A DNA stretch of 64,000 nucleotides from JBBQZO01 sp038207625 (GTDB lineage: Bacteria; Pseudomonadota; Gammaproteobacteria; Burkholderiales; Burkholderiaceae_D), in the NCBI GenBank assembly GCA_038207625.1, contig JBBQZO010000029.1, positions 19,161 to 83,160 on the forward strand. The letters are read 5' to 3'. The notes below the pieces were generated by a model. The model made no database searches. It was not told where the DNA came from and was given only the letters and a program-made list of their open reading frames with translations. Positions 40,847 to 50,091 of this stretch are shown piece after piece. A program made the position numbers and the translations under genes. Position 1 is the stretch's first letter. Each line of letters opens with the position of its first letter.

Positions 40847-41509
40847 TTATGCCTTGCGGCGACGCGCTACCAGACCGACCAGCATCAGGCCGGCCAGCAT
40901 CATCGCGTACGTTTCCGGTTCCGGCACCGAGGCCACCAGCGCCGCGCCGACGGTGGCGCCGTAGTAGTTCTCAAAATTGGGGGTGGTAAACGAGATGTCG
41001 GTGAACGAGCCGGTAAATTGCAACAGGCCATTGCCTTCCGCGCCGGTGACCGAATCGCCGCTCTGAGTCAGCGTGCCGCCGCCCCAATGGCCCGCACCCT
41101 GACTGAGGATGGTGAAATGCTCGCCGTTGAGGAAATTGATCGTCACTGGCGAGCCACCCGCGCCCACGCTGAACAGCTCGATGTAGGGATTGATGACCGC
41201 CTGCGAGAAATGGAAGGTGCTGGTGCCGCTGCCCGCGCCGCCGGTCAGCTTGATGGTGCCGTTGGCCATGGTCGGGGTATTCGTCACGTCCACATTGGTA
41301 AACGACGCCGGGTGGTCGTAGATCGCGTCGGTGGTGTCGCGTCCGGCATTGGTGCCGATGTAGGTGACCGTGATCGGCGTCGCGTTTTGCGTCAACGAAC
41401 CGGCCGTGCCGGAGGTCCAGTTGGTCCAACTGACCGTCGGGGCGCTCGCCATCGCGCTCAAAGGCAGGGCAAGGACGGCGGCAAGCGCCAGGCTCAATGT
41501 TTTTTTCAT
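40847..41509 (-). CDS. PEP-CTERM sorting-domain protein
   Basis: 220 residues: a signal peptide (KKTLSLALAAVLALPLSAMA), a beta-rich, Gly/Thr-rich domain without known motifs and the C-terminal sorting signal VPEPETYAMMLAGLMLVGLV with RRRKA tail. It is unrelated to the two tandem PEP-CTERM proteins at 4545 and 5458 apart from the sorting signal. GAGGA 9-10 bases upstream supports the ATG at 41509; an earlier in-frame ATG at 41608 gives an unlikely leader. Expected fate is exosortase-dependent anchoring or release into the matrix. Confidence 0.88.
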   Translation of the reverse strand: MKKTLSLALAAVLALPLSAMASAPTVSWTNWTSGTAGSLTQNATPITVTYIGTNAGRDTTDAIYDHPASFTNVDVTNTPTMANGTIKLTGGAGSGTSTFHFSQAVINPYIELFSVGAGGSPVTINFLNGEHFTILSQGAGHWGGGTLTQSGDSVTGAEGNGLLQFTGSFTDISFTTPNFENYYGATVGAALVASVPEPETYAMMLAGLMLVGLVARRRKA

Positions 41510-41780
41510 GTGTGGTAATCCTCGTTGGTTTTCGTTAGGTAGTCCGATCCGCGCAAACCCTGGCGGCGACGGGAAACGACACGTGAATGATTCCCGAGGG
41601 AGAATCATAGCGCGTTATTATATTCACGGCAATTTAATTTTCACCACAGAACTAAACATTTCGTCATGACATTAAAATACCGGGCACTGCGTGTCGATAT
41701 GGGGGAACCCAGGAAATCGTTCGGCAATGGGTAATGCGCCGGGAAGTTGGCGCTGCCGGCTGCTGCGCCAGCCCCGGCGA

Positions 41781-42941
41781 TCAGTGCGCGCGGCGGGCGA
41801 GCCGGTACAACAGTTTCATCAGGTCCGCGCCCGGCATGAACTGCGTCAGCCTGCCCAGGTGATAGCGGGTGGTTCCGGGTTGCGCATGGCGAATGATGTC
41901 CCTCAACGACAACAACGCTAGCGCATAGATGGCAGGACCACCAGGGTCGAGCCGGCCGTCGGCGCCGTGCGGCAGGTATTCGCGCTGGAACGACCGAATC
42001 GCATTCGTCGTCAGCGGCCCAACCACACCATCGATTGCCAACAACGTTTTTCCGCTGGCGGCCATCCAGGTGTTGAGGAAAAGCTGCGCAATGCGCACAT
42101 CCGCAGGGTCGTTTTTTCCGCCTGCGCCAACCGATTGCCGGATCGGCGGCGACTCACCATTCGTCATGTTGGAAAATCGTTTCGGACCGAATGCGGGCAC
42201 CGGCACCGGCACGGGCACGGGCACCGGGCTTGGTTTCGGAAGCGGTAAAGGGAGCGGAAACGGGATCTCCGGAAAGAGGATAACTGTGATGATGATCGCC
42301 AGAATCAACAGTAGCAGCGCCAACGGAATGAGCATGCGGGTCGTGATGCAGAAGTGGTAGACGACGACGCCCTGAATCGTCTTGTGCCGTTCGTAGTGAA
42401 ACGACACGGTCACCAGCATGCCGAACACCAGGCCCGTGAAAAACGGAAAGTCGCGATTCGGACGCCAGCTTTGCCCCGGCTGATAGGGCAAATCGAGCGC
42501 GTGCATGAAGGCGTCGACCGAGGCAATTTTCTTCTCCGCTTCAATCGTCCCGCTGGCGGAATCGGGCTTCACTTCGTAAAAGCGCAGCGCTTGCGGCGCG
42601 GCTTGGCTGACGAAATCCGGTATGAACAACAATTGCCCGTCCGGCCCTGGAATGCCGCGCTCGGTGGCCAGCCGCTCCGCTTTGCCGCGATCGATACCGG
42701 GGTTGTGATCGAACAGGAACGCAAGGTACTGCCGCTTCGAGGCAATGCCGGCGTTGGCATCGTGAAAGTCCAGCTTCGGCGGTACCGGCCACCAAGCGGA
42801 TCGATCCAGTTCCTTGTGCAGATAGTCGGTCCCGATCACCGATTCGGCCATGGCGCCGATCAGGCCCAGGATCTGGTTGCGCTGGAGCTCGGTGAATGGC
42901 GGCGAGCGGACGATCTGACTGGCAGCGAAGCACGTTCTCAT
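41781..42941 (-). CDS. Membrane protein with PD-(D/E)XK-like region and peptidoglycan-binding-like domain
   Basis: 386 residues. The N-terminal half has IPDFVSQ and RFYEVKPDS, in which P108-D109 and E123-V-K125 match the PD-(D/E)XK nuclease signature. One transmembrane helix (about 203-223) follows, then a proline-rich stretch (227-250) of Pro-Leu and Pro-Val pairs. The C-terminal domain resembles a peptidoglycan-binding domain (AIDGVVGPLTTNAIRSFQRE, about 300-320). A nuclease-like domain before a membrane anchor and a wall-binding domain is unusual, and I do not recognise a named family. It could be an envelope-located toxin or defence protein. The nuclease assignment rests only on the motif. 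Start chosen because AAAGG lies 6 bases upstream. Confidence 0.72.
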   Translation of the reverse strand: MRTCFAASQIVRSPPFTELQRNQILGLIGAMAESVIGTDYLHKELDRSAWWPVPPKLDFHDANAGIASKRQYLAFLFDHNPGIDRGKAERLATERGIPGPDGQLLFIPDFVSQAAPQALRFYEVKPDSASGTIEAEKKIASVDAFMHALDLPYQPGQSWRPNRDFPFFTGLVFGMLVTVSFHYERHKTIQGVVVYHFCITTRMLIPLALLLLILAIIITVILFPEIPFPLPLPLPKPSPVPVPVPVPVPAFGPKRFSNMTNGESPPIRQSVGAGGKNDPADVRIAQLFLNTWMAASGKTLLAIDGVVGPLTTNAIRSFQREYLPHGADGRLDPGGPAIYALALLSLRDIIRHAQPGTTRYHLGRLTQFMPGADLMKLLYRLARRAH

Positions 42942-43364
42942 CGAAAACCTTTCGCGTCATGATAGGCGGATCATTCGAGTATAAATTGCGCTGCAAAATG
43001 TACTACCGAAGCACGCCCGATTTCGCGGAAATCGCGCAGTCCCAAGCTCGTGTTTTGACGCCGATCAAGCCAACGGAAAGGCGCAAAGGCAAGGCGCACC
43101 GGCCGGGCCATGCGCAAGCGGATGTTGGCGAAGCCGATGGCGACATCGCTCAACATCGGCCACAAGAAGACATGAGGCAATGACACGCCAGCAGCGTTGC
43201 GTTTTAACGTTCGGCGACTTGCCCTTTACCGTACGAATCCTGGCGCTCGCCCGGGATAAGCGGCGTCGGCAGCGCAAACTGTATTGCTTTGCGCGTAAAT
43301 CGCGTATCCTTGGCGCCCTGTCGATCCACACTTTTTCGGCCGCATGGCCGCTCAGGAAGCACAC
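42942..43364. other. Divergent intergenic region
   Basis: 423 bases between the PD-(D/E)XK-like gene and the DUF885 gene. Short open frames occur but none has a ribosome-binding site or conserved features. Must contain both promoters; none stands out. Confidence 0.4.
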
Positions 43365-45173
43365 ATGAAACCACTCTTTGCCGCCAGCGCCTTGTGCGCC
43401 GCCCTGTTTGCCTGCGCCCCGCTGGCCGCGGTCCAGGCCGCACCGTTGGGCGCCACCGCGCCGCAAGTCAGCGCGCCCCAGCAAAAGCAACAGCTCGACC
43501 GCATCGCCAACGACTACTACCAGGCGCTGGCCCACTTCGACCCGATCGGCGCGAGCGAAAACGGCGACAGCCGCTTCGACGACCAGATCGGCATGAACAT
43601 CGGCCCCAAGCAGCGCGCGCGCCAGTTTGCGCTGTACCACGCTTTGCTGGGACGTCTGCACGCGCTCAAGGCGGACCAGCTGGGCAAGCTTGAACGCACC
43701 AATTACGACATTCTCGACTACGAACTGAACGCGGCGCTGCTGCTGGAAAAATTCCCCGAGCATCTGCTGCCCTTGAGCCAGATGGACAGCATGCCGGTCA
43801 CGCTGGCCAACTACGCCAGCGGCCAGGGTTCGCAGTCGATCGAGACCGTCAAGCAGTACCAGAATTACCTGAGCCGGATCAGCGCGCTGCCGGGCTGGAT
43901 CGACCAGGCGATCGCCAATATGCGCGTCGGGATGAAAAGCGGCGTGGTGCAGCCGAAGGCGCTGATGATTGCCGCGCTGCCCCAGTTCCGCCAGCTGGTC
44001 GGCGCAACGCCCGAAGCGAGCATCTTCTACACGCCGATCAAGAACCTGCCGGCCGGGTTTTCCACCGCCGACAAGGCGCGCCTGACGGCCGCCTACAAGA
44101 ACGAGATCGCCAACAAGCTCACGCCGGCGCTGGCCAAGCTGGTCAAGTTTGTCGAATCCGACTACCTGCCGGCCTGCCGCGACAGCACCGGCCTGGGCGC
44201 GCTGCCGAACGGGCATGACTGGTATCTGGCACGCGTGGCGGGCCAAACCACGACGACGCTCCAGCCGGACGCGATCCACGCGACCGGCTTGGCCGAAGTG
44301 GCGCGCATCCAGCAGCAGTTCGCGCTGCTGGGGCCAAAGATGGGTTACACGGGCCCGGCCAACGGCTTGCCGAACTGGGTCACGGCGCAAGACAAATACC
44401 GTCCGTTCAAGACCGAGCAACAAGTGCTGGACGTGTACCGCAAGCTCGACGCGGTGCTGCGTACCAAGCTGCCGGCGCTGTTTACGCTGGTGCCGAAAGC
44501 GCCGCTCGAGCTGCGTCTGGAGCCCGAACTGTCGCGCGCCACCGCGTCCGACCACTACAGCGCGCCGAGCGCCGACGGCGCCCGCCCAGGCGTATTCTGG
44601 TCGGTCGTCAACGACCCGACCCAGTACGGCAGCACCGGCATGACCACGCTGTTCCTGCACGAAGGCCAGCCGGGCCACCACTTCCACATTGCGCTGCTGC
44701 AGGAATTGAATTTGCCGGACTTCCGCAAATTCGGCGGCAACAACGCCTTCACCGAGGGCTGGGCGCTGTACGCGGAAACGCTGGGCAAGGAGATGGGTCT
44801 GTATGAGGATCCGGAGCAGTATTTCGGCCATCTGAGCGACGAGCTGCTGCGCGCCGTGCGGCTGGTGGTCGACACCGGCATGCACGCCAAGGGCTGGAGC
44901 CGCGAGCAATCGATCCAGTACATGCGCGACACGCTCGGCTACACCGAAGCGGATGCGAAAAACGCCACCGAACGTTACATGGCCTGGCCGGCGCAGGCGC
45001 TCGGTTACAAGATCGGCTCGCTGAAAATCGTTGAGCTGCGCGCGCGCGCGACAAACGCGCTGGGGGCCAAATTCAGCCTGCCGGCATTCCATGCGATCGT
45101 GCTGGGCGACGGCACGCTGCCGCTGTCGCTGCTCGAAGCGAAAGTCGACCGCTGGATCGCTGACACCAAGTAA
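43365..45173 (+). CDS. DUF885-family secreted metallopeptidase-like protein
   Basis: 602 residues, signal peptide (KPLFAASALCAALFACAPLA). The family DUF885 hallmark is HEGQPGHHFHIA with the first His near residue 431, followed by NNAFTEGWALYAETLG, which together look like a gluzincin HEXXH-plus-Glu site in modified form. Family members are peptidases or dehydropeptidase-like enzymes in the periplasm. AGGA at 43353-43356 fits the ATG at 43365; an upstream ATG at 43344 is less likely. A strong terminator follows directly. Confidence 0.92.
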   Translation: MKPLFAASALCAALFACAPLAAVQAAPLGATAPQVSAPQQKQQLDRIANDYYQALAHFDPIGASENGDSRFDDQIGMNIGPKQRARQFALYHALLGRLHALKADQLGKLERTNYDILDYELNAALLLEKFPEHLLPLSQMDSMPVTLANYASGQGSQSIETVKQYQNYLSRISALPGWIDQAIANMRVGMKSGVVQPKALMIAALPQFRQLVGATPEASIFYTPIKNLPAGFSTADKARLTAAYKNEIANKLTPALAKLVKFVESDYLPACRDSTGLGALPNGHDWYLARVAGQTTTTLQPDAIHATGLAEVARIQQQFALLGPKMGYTGPANGLPNWVTAQDKYRPFKTEQQVLDVYRKLDAVLRTKLPALFTLVPKAPLELRLEPELSRATASDHYSAPSADGARPGVFWSVVNDPTQYGSTGMTTLFLHEGQPGHHFHIALLQELNLPDFRKFGGNNAFTEGWALYAETLGKEMGLYEDPEQYFGHLSDELLRAVRLVVDTGMHAKGWSREQSIQYMRDTLGYTEADAKNATERYMAWPAQALGYKIGSLKIVELRARATNALGAKFSLPAFHAIVLGDGTLPLSLLEAKVDRWIADTK

Positions 45174-45190
45174 GCGCTGTCACGGCGTGA

Positions 45191-45229
45191 AAAAAACGGC
45201 GCCCGGCCAGTGCATGCGGGCGCCGTTTT
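45191..45229. terminator. Bidirectional rho-independent terminator
   Basis: AAAACGGCGCCCG, an 11-base loop, CGGGCGCCGTTTT. It separates the converging DUF885 and hypothetical genes and has T-runs on both strands. Confidence 0.9.
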
Positions 45230-45240
45230 GTATTGCGCCA

Positions 45241-45924
45241 CTAGTGCGGGCAGGTAAAAAACTTGGTCTTCACGCCGTCCTTGAACGGGTCTCGGCCACC
45301 GCCCGGCGCGTTCGATCCCATCGCCGCGCAATAGGTGCCCAACGGGGTGTGGATTTTGCTCATGTGCGTGCCGTCGCCCAGCACGACTTCCTCGACCTGG
45401 CTAGCGAGCCCTCCGCCCTTGAACGCGGCGTCGATGTTGCGTGCCAGCTCGGTCTGGTCGTTGGCGATGACCCGACTGGCCACGTTCAGGCTGCGCTTGC
45501 GCAGGTCGCGGTCGATCTGATTGATGTCGCGCCTGACGATCTGGCGCAAGTCATCGACGCTGATGGTCGGCGCGACCGCGTCACTGGCCGTGGGCGGCGG
45601 CTCAGCCGCTGGCGCGGGCTGGGTCGGCCGCTGCGCTGCGCTCTGAGTCAGCGTCATCGCAGTAATCGGCAAGCGCGGCGCTGGCGCGCGTGCCAGCCTG
45701 ACCGACCGCGGCGCGACGGGCGGCGGCGCGACGGGCGTTGCCAGCGCCGGCGGCTTGGGCTGCAACACGAACATCAGCTCCATGCCCTTGCGCGCGGCAT
45801 CGTCGTGCGGATGGCGCGTGGGCCTCAGCCAGCACAGCGCCAGCAGCACGTGCAGGCCGGCCACCAGCGCCAGCCCAGCGTGACTGGCGCGGCGCGCCCT
45901 GGCAGGGTACTCGGCGTAAGCCAA
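45241..45924 (-). CDS. Hypothetical membrane-anchored protein with proline-rich linker
   Basis: About 227 residues if started at TTG (45924), 7 bases after the carboxypeptidase stop; no ATG or GTG before the first helix is available in frame. One transmembrane helix (ASHAGLALVAGLHVLLALCW) precedes a Pro/Ala-rich linker that resembles those of TonB proteins (LQPKPPALATPVAPPP). The C-terminal domain (SVDDLRQIVRRDINQIDRDL ... FFTCPH) has two cysteines and no TonB C-terminal motif. I do not recognise the domain. It follows the M14 gene in what is probably one transcript. The true start is uncertain. Confidence 0.65.
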   Translation of the reverse strand: MAYAEYPARARRASHAGLALVAGLHVLLALCWLRPTRHPHDDAARKGMELMFVLQPKPPALATPVAPPPVAPRSVRLARAPAPRLPITAMTLTQSAAQRPTQPAPAAEPPPTASDAVAPTISVDDLRQIVRRDINQIDRDLRKRSLNVASRVIANDQTELARNIDAAFKGGGLASQVEEVVLGDGTHMSKIHTPLGTYCAAMGSNAPGGGRDPFKDGVKTKFFTCPH

Positions 45925-45931
45925 GGGCGGA

Positions 45932-47620
45932 TCAGAACACCGACAGCACGGGGTAGTGGAGCCAGGACGGCTCGGCGTAGCGCTGGCAATGCGTGAAAAT
46001 GAAGTCGAGCACCGCGCTCTGGTCGGCCAGCAGGGCCGGATTGGCCAACTTCCACTCGTCAAATTGCGCTTTCAGCACCGGCTCGTCGCGCAGCAGTTCA
46101 AGCGCCAGGTCTTCGAATACGTAGTCGGAATAGGCTTCCTTCTTCTCCAGCACGGCGTTGAAGAAACCCCAACGGAACAGGCTGTCGTGCGCCTGCGGCT
46201 CCAGCGTTTCGATCACGTAGCGCGCCGCGTCCTGGTCGAGCGAAATCATATAGTCGCCGGCCTTCACCGCAAAGCTTCCACTGCGTTTCTCAAGTTGCAC
46301 GTCATCGTGGAACATGTGGCCTTCGTAGGCTGTCGGGCGCGAGCCGACAGTGGCGATGCGGTAGCTCTGCGCGTCGAGCAGCGCGTCGGCCGCAACGCGC
46401 TGCATCTGCACGCCGTTCAGCGCCAGGCGCGCGATCACTTCGCGCCACGCTTGCGGCACCAAGTAGGCGCGCGGCGTGGTCACCACCACGTCGGCGACGA
46501 AACGGTTGAAGTAGGCGATGTCCGCTTCCCACGGCTGGTCGCGCTGGTAGGACAGGCGCGTGTACTCGCCCAGCAGGCTGGCGCTGTACTTGGCCGCGTA
46601 ACCCTTGAAGCGGAACGTCGATGGATTGTTTTCGTCCAGCGTCCAGTGCACCGCACGGGCATGCGGCTGGCGCGCCGCATCCTTGGCGGCGCGGCGCAGC
46701 GCCTGAATCTGCGCGCCGTGGCTGACCGTGAACGCCAGCGTCACCTCAACCAGCGCGCGCATCGATGCGTAACGGTCGGCGAACGGCTTGAGCATGTGCG
46801 TCTCGGGCATGAAGCCGATGGTGTGGTGCAGCGCCGCGTAGCCGGTGGAAAAGCGCGGGGTTTCCAGGAATTCGACCAGGCCGTGGTCCGGGCTGTCGGC
46901 CACCGGATTGACATACGGGCAGGTCGGCCAGCCGCGCGCATCCATCTCGCTGAACATATGCGGCAGCATGGTGTCGCGCAAAAACTCGCCCAGCGCGCCG
47001 CCCAGCTTGTCGGCCTGGGTGTGGATCAGCGTCATCGTATACGGGTAATCGGCGCCGTTCGAGGTGTGGGTGTCGACCATCACGTCCGGGTCCCAGGCGG
47101 TAAACAGCCGGTTGAACACTTGCGCGCTCAGGCTGTCGCACTTGACGAAATCGCGGTTCAGGTCGAGGTTCAGGCCATTACCGCGAAAGCCGAACTGCTC
47201 CGGTCCGTCCTGGTTCACGCGCGAGGTGTCGCTGCGGTTCAAGCTGCCATCGACGTTATACACCGGCACGAACAGCAGCACGGTCTCGCCCAGCGCCGCC
47301 AGTCGGTCCGGGTCGACGCACAGATCGCGCACCAGCGCCATGCAGGCGTCGATGCCTTCCGGCTCACCGGGATGGATGCCGTTATTGTTGAAGAAGACCG
47401 GGCGCGCGCTGCGCTTGATCGCGTCCCGGTCGAACACGCCATCAACGCTGACCACGCCGGCGTGGATCGGATGGCCCGCGTCGGACTGGCCGATCACGCC
47501 GAACTGCAGCACGGCGGGAAAGCGCTGCGCCAGCATCTGGTAGAAGGCGACGCAGTCGGCCCAGTGGGTGGTTTGGTTGGCGTTGCCCAGTTCGTAGGGC
47601 GTCTTGAGTTGATTGAGCAT
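45932..47620 (-). CDS. M14-family zinc carboxypeptidase
   Basis: 562 residues with no signal peptide. The zinc-binding HPGEPEG (H-x-x-E) is in NNNGIHPGEPEGIDA, and the third ligand is likely the His in VMVDTHTSNGADYPY. LNRDFVKCD and PVYNVDGSLNR are conserved in the family. The protein is longer than simple carboxypeptidases, with a C-terminal beta domain of about 200 residues. It probably trims peptides or peptidoglycan fragments in the cytoplasm unless a non-classical route exports it. The downstream hypothetical gene starts 7 bases after its stop. Confidence 0.9.
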   Translation of the reverse strand: MLNQLKTPYELGNANQTTHWADCVAFYQMLAQRFPAVLQFGVIGQSDAGHPIHAGVVSVDGVFDRDAIKRSARPVFFNNNGIHPGEPEGIDACMALVRDLCVDPDRLAALGETVLLFVPVYNVDGSLNRSDTSRVNQDGPEQFGFRGNGLNLDLNRDFVKCDSLSAQVFNRLFTAWDPDVMVDTHTSNGADYPYTMTLIHTQADKLGGALGEFLRDTMLPHMFSEMDARGWPTCPYVNPVADSPDHGLVEFLETPRFSTGYAALHHTIGFMPETHMLKPFADRYASMRALVEVTLAFTVSHGAQIQALRRAAKDAARQPHARAVHWTLDENNPSTFRFKGYAAKYSASLLGEYTRLSYQRDQPWEADIAYFNRFVADVVVTTPRAYLVPQAWREVIARLALNGVQMQRVAADALLDAQSYRIATVGSRPTAYEGHMFHDDVQLEKRSGSFAVKAGDYMISLDQDAARYVIETLEPQAHDSLFRWGFFNAVLEKKEAYSDYVFEDLALELLRDEPVLKAQFDEWKLANPALLADQSAVLDFIFTHCQRYAEPSWLHYPVLSVF

Positions 47621-47665
47621 GATGATCTCGTTGTGTGTTGGGTCTGTCGCGCACGGGTAGGTGGA

Positions 47666-49183
47666 CTAGGACGCTGCGCCGCTGACCTGATCGGTTCGTT
47701 CAGTGAGCGGCAGGGTAATCACGATGGCGCTGCCGCCATCGACGCTGGAGCGGATCGTCATTTTACCGTTCAGCGCGACCACCCGCTCGCGCATGCCGAT
47801 GATGCCGATCCCGGCCGACACGGTGGCCAGGTCGAAGCCGGCGCCGTCGTCCACCACTTCAATCTGCAAGGTGGCGTCGACCGCGCTGCGCACCAGCGTC
47901 ACCTCGGCGTGGCTGGCGTCGGCGTGTTTGAGCACGTTCGACAACGCCTCCTGGATGATCCGGTAGGCCGAAATACTGAGTTCACTTTCCAGCCGCGAGA
48001 AGTCGCCCACCGAGTGGAAGGTGAAGCGGCACTCGGGATGGCTGGTGTCGTAGTGGCGTATCATTTCCTCGACCGCGCCGTGCAGGCCCAGCATGTCGAG
48101 CACCTCAGGACGCAGGCGCCGCACCAGCCGCCGTCCGCTGGCGTACAGGTCGAGCGTGAGCTGGGTGATCACCTGCGATTTGCGCTTGATTTCGGCCAGC
48201 GCCGGGCTGTCCTCGAGCTTGCCGGCCAGCTGGAAGATGCTCTGCGACTCGAGCCGCGCGGCGATCAGCGAGGCGTTCAGTTCGTCGTGGATTTCGATGG
48301 CGATGCTCTTGCGCTCATCCTCGACGATCGAGTTGACCTTGTGGATCAGCTTGCGCTTGTCGGCGTCCGCCTTGAGCGCTTCGTTGCGCGATTCGAGCAA
48401 GTCCTTGGTGCGCTCGGCCACCTTGTTTTCCAGATCCTGGGTCGAGGCGCTCAGCGCCAGCGACATGTCCTTGATCGACGCCTGCAGCTCGCCGATCTCG
48501 CCGCCGGCGGTGACCGGCAGCGTAACCAGGTAATTGCCGCCACGGATGGCGCGCAGCGCGCCGATCGACGTCTTCAGGGGCCGGGTCAGACTGCGCGCCA
48601 GGAAGAACGCCAGCACGCCGGAAATCGACAGCGCCAGTCCGGCCATCGCCAGCTCGACCCGAAACCGCGCGTCCTGCTTACTCATCATGTTCGACGGCGA
48701 CATCGTCACGCGCACCCAGCCCACCGTTTCCAGCGTCAGCGTGGGCGGTTTGGTGTCGCTCGGCCCGGACACATGCGGCGTGCCGTTCTCCGAGAACAGG
48801 TTAATCCAGATCATCTGCTTGCGGATCGGCGCCTCGAAGTCGCGCGCCTCGGCCACCAGCGCCACCTGCGAGGTGACGGTGACGACTTCGCGCCGGCTGG
48901 CGTCGACGACGTCGATGCGGTAGATGCTCTGGTCCGACTGGACCAGCCCGTTGATGGTCACCTTCAGGTCGGCCAGATTGCCCGAGATGACGTTGTATTC
49001 GCTCGTCTCGGCCAGCGCGCGCGCCAGGATGCGTCCGCGTTCGGCCAGTTCGTCGGCCACCTGGGCGCGGTGCGAAAAATACGAGAACCAGATGAACGAG
49101 GCGAACAGGTACACCACCGGCAGCATGGTGATGAAGATCATCCGCGTGCCGATGCTCCAGCTATGCCAGAAGCGCAGTTTCAT
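47666..49183 (-). CDS. Sensor histidine kinase, NarX/HisKA_3 type
   Basis: 505 residues. A transmembrane helix (about 15-35), a periplasmic domain of about 140 residues, a second helix (about 173-195) and HAMP come first. A long coiled coil precedes the HisKA_3 dimerisation box (IAIEIHDELNASLIAARLES) and the ATPase (VDDGAGFDLATVSAGIGIIG). This type of kinase phosphorylates LuxR-family regulators. The gene overlaps the stop of the binding-protein gene and follows the LuxR-type regulator two genes upstream, so regulator, binding protein and kinase form one operon. Confidence 0.93.
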   Translation of the reverse strand: MKLRFWHSWSIGTRMIFITMLPVVYLFASFIWFSYFSHRAQVADELAERGRILARALAETSEYNVISGNLADLKVTINGLVQSDQSIYRIDVVDASRREVVTVTSQVALVAEARDFEAPIRKQMIWINLFSENGTPHVSGPSDTKPPTLTLETVGWVRVTMSPSNMMSKQDARFRVELAMAGLALSISGVLAFFLARSLTRPLKTSIGALRAIRGGNYLVTLPVTAGGEIGELQASIKDMSLALSASTQDLENKVAERTKDLLESRNEALKADADKRKLIHKVNSIVEDERKSIAIEIHDELNASLIAARLESQSIFQLAGKLEDSPALAEIKRKSQVITQLTLDLYASGRRLVRRLRPEVLDMLGLHGAVEEMIRHYDTSHPECRFTFHSVGDFSRLESELSISAYRIIQEALSNVLKHADASHAEVTLVRSAVDATLQIEVVDDGAGFDLATVSAGIGIIGMRERVVALNGKMTIRSSVDGGSAIVITLPLTERTDQVSGAAS

Positions 49184-50088
49184 CAGTGTCCCCCGTTCGG
49201 ATGGCGCGCGAAGCGGCGCGCCGTGTCGTCCACCGCCACGCCCAGCGAGCGCGCCACGCCTTCGTTGACGACCGAGGCGAAATAGCGCGGAAACTGTGGC
49301 GTGGCCAGCGTGCCGGTCTCGACCAGTTCTGCGACGATCTCGCCGATCTGCGCGTTGATGTCCTCGATGCGCGAATAGGTCGAGGCCAGCGCGCCGGCGT
49401 TGACCATGTCGGCCGAAAAACCCACCACTGCGTGGTTGTGCCGGTAGGTCGTCAGCAAGATGTTGCGGATGTTCTCGGTGTTGAACACGGCCCGGTCAGG
49501 CAGCGCCAGCAGCACCTCGGTGTTGGCCTGGCGCGCCAGCACCGCATTCAAGTCTTCGCCCGGCTGCACGCGCGCGATGTCCAGCACCGAGCCCTCGGGC
49601 ATCACGGCCGCGCGCAGCCCCGCGTCGAGATAGGCGGTGTCGCTGCTGATGATGGCGGCCACTTTCAAAGGGCGCTTGTACAGCAGCGCAATCAGGCGCA
49701 ACTGGTCGGCCGGGGCCGGCTCGGCGAACACCGCCGTGACTTGGGCCGCGCGCCCGACGGGCACCCCGGCCAGCAAGGCGTGGCACACCTGACTGGAGGT
49801 GTAGGCCGAGATCAGCACGCCATCAAAAGGATGGGCCAGCCGGTTGCGCAGCGCCACCGGGCCGATCGCCACGTAAATGGTCTTCTTGTGCGCGCCGCGC
49901 GCGCCGCCCGCTTTGCCCAGCAGCGCCTGCAGACGCAGGCTCAGGTCGTCGGCGATCTGGCGCGTCACGCCCGTGTCGTCGCCGGTGACGATCTCGAATC
50001 GGTAGCCTTCCAGCCCGGCGGCGCGGGCCGGCGCCAGCACCAGCAGCAAGCTCACTACGCAGGCGCAACAGCGCAGCAACAGCGCCAT
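49183..50088 (-). CDS. ABC-type periplasmic substrate-binding protein (TrpX-like), sensor component
   Basis: 301 residues with signal peptide (ALLLRCCACVVSLLLVLAPA). The mature part follows the ABC_sub_bind pattern with FAEPAPADQLRLIALL, VAAIISSDTAYLDAGLRAAV and AVFNTENIRNILLTTYRHNH. No ABC permease or ATPase gene is next to it. It sits between a LuxR-type regulator (stop 3 bases upstream) and a NarX-like kinase (TGATG overlap). A binding protein lodged inside a two-component operon is best explained as the periplasmic receptor that presents the ligand to the kinase. The ligand is unknown. Confidence 0.88.
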   Translation of the reverse strand: MALLLRCCACVVSLLLVLAPARAAGLEGYRFEIVTGDDTGVTRQIADDLSLRLQALLGKAGGARGAHKKTIYVAIGPVALRNRLAHPFDGVLISAYTSSQVCHALLAGVPVGRAAQVTAVFAEPAPADQLRLIALLYKRPLKVAAIISSDTAYLDAGLRAAVMPEGSVLDIARVQPGEDLNAVLARQANTEVLLALPDRAVFNTENIRNILLTTYRHNHAVVGFSADMVNAGALASTYSRIEDINAQIGEIVAELVETGTLATPQFPRYFASVVNEGVARSLGVAVDDTARRFARHPNGGH

Positions 50089-50091
50089 CGC

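Noticed and set aside
42171..42245. Short tandem repeat (GGCACC/GGGCAC) as possible CRISPR or minisatellite
   Set aside because: It is the coding sequence of a Pro-Val-rich linker in the membrane protein at 41781; no spacers are present.
45956..49285. A 1109-codon open frame opposite the M14 and kinase genes
   Set aside because: Antisense to well-supported genes; no domains, no ribosome-binding site.
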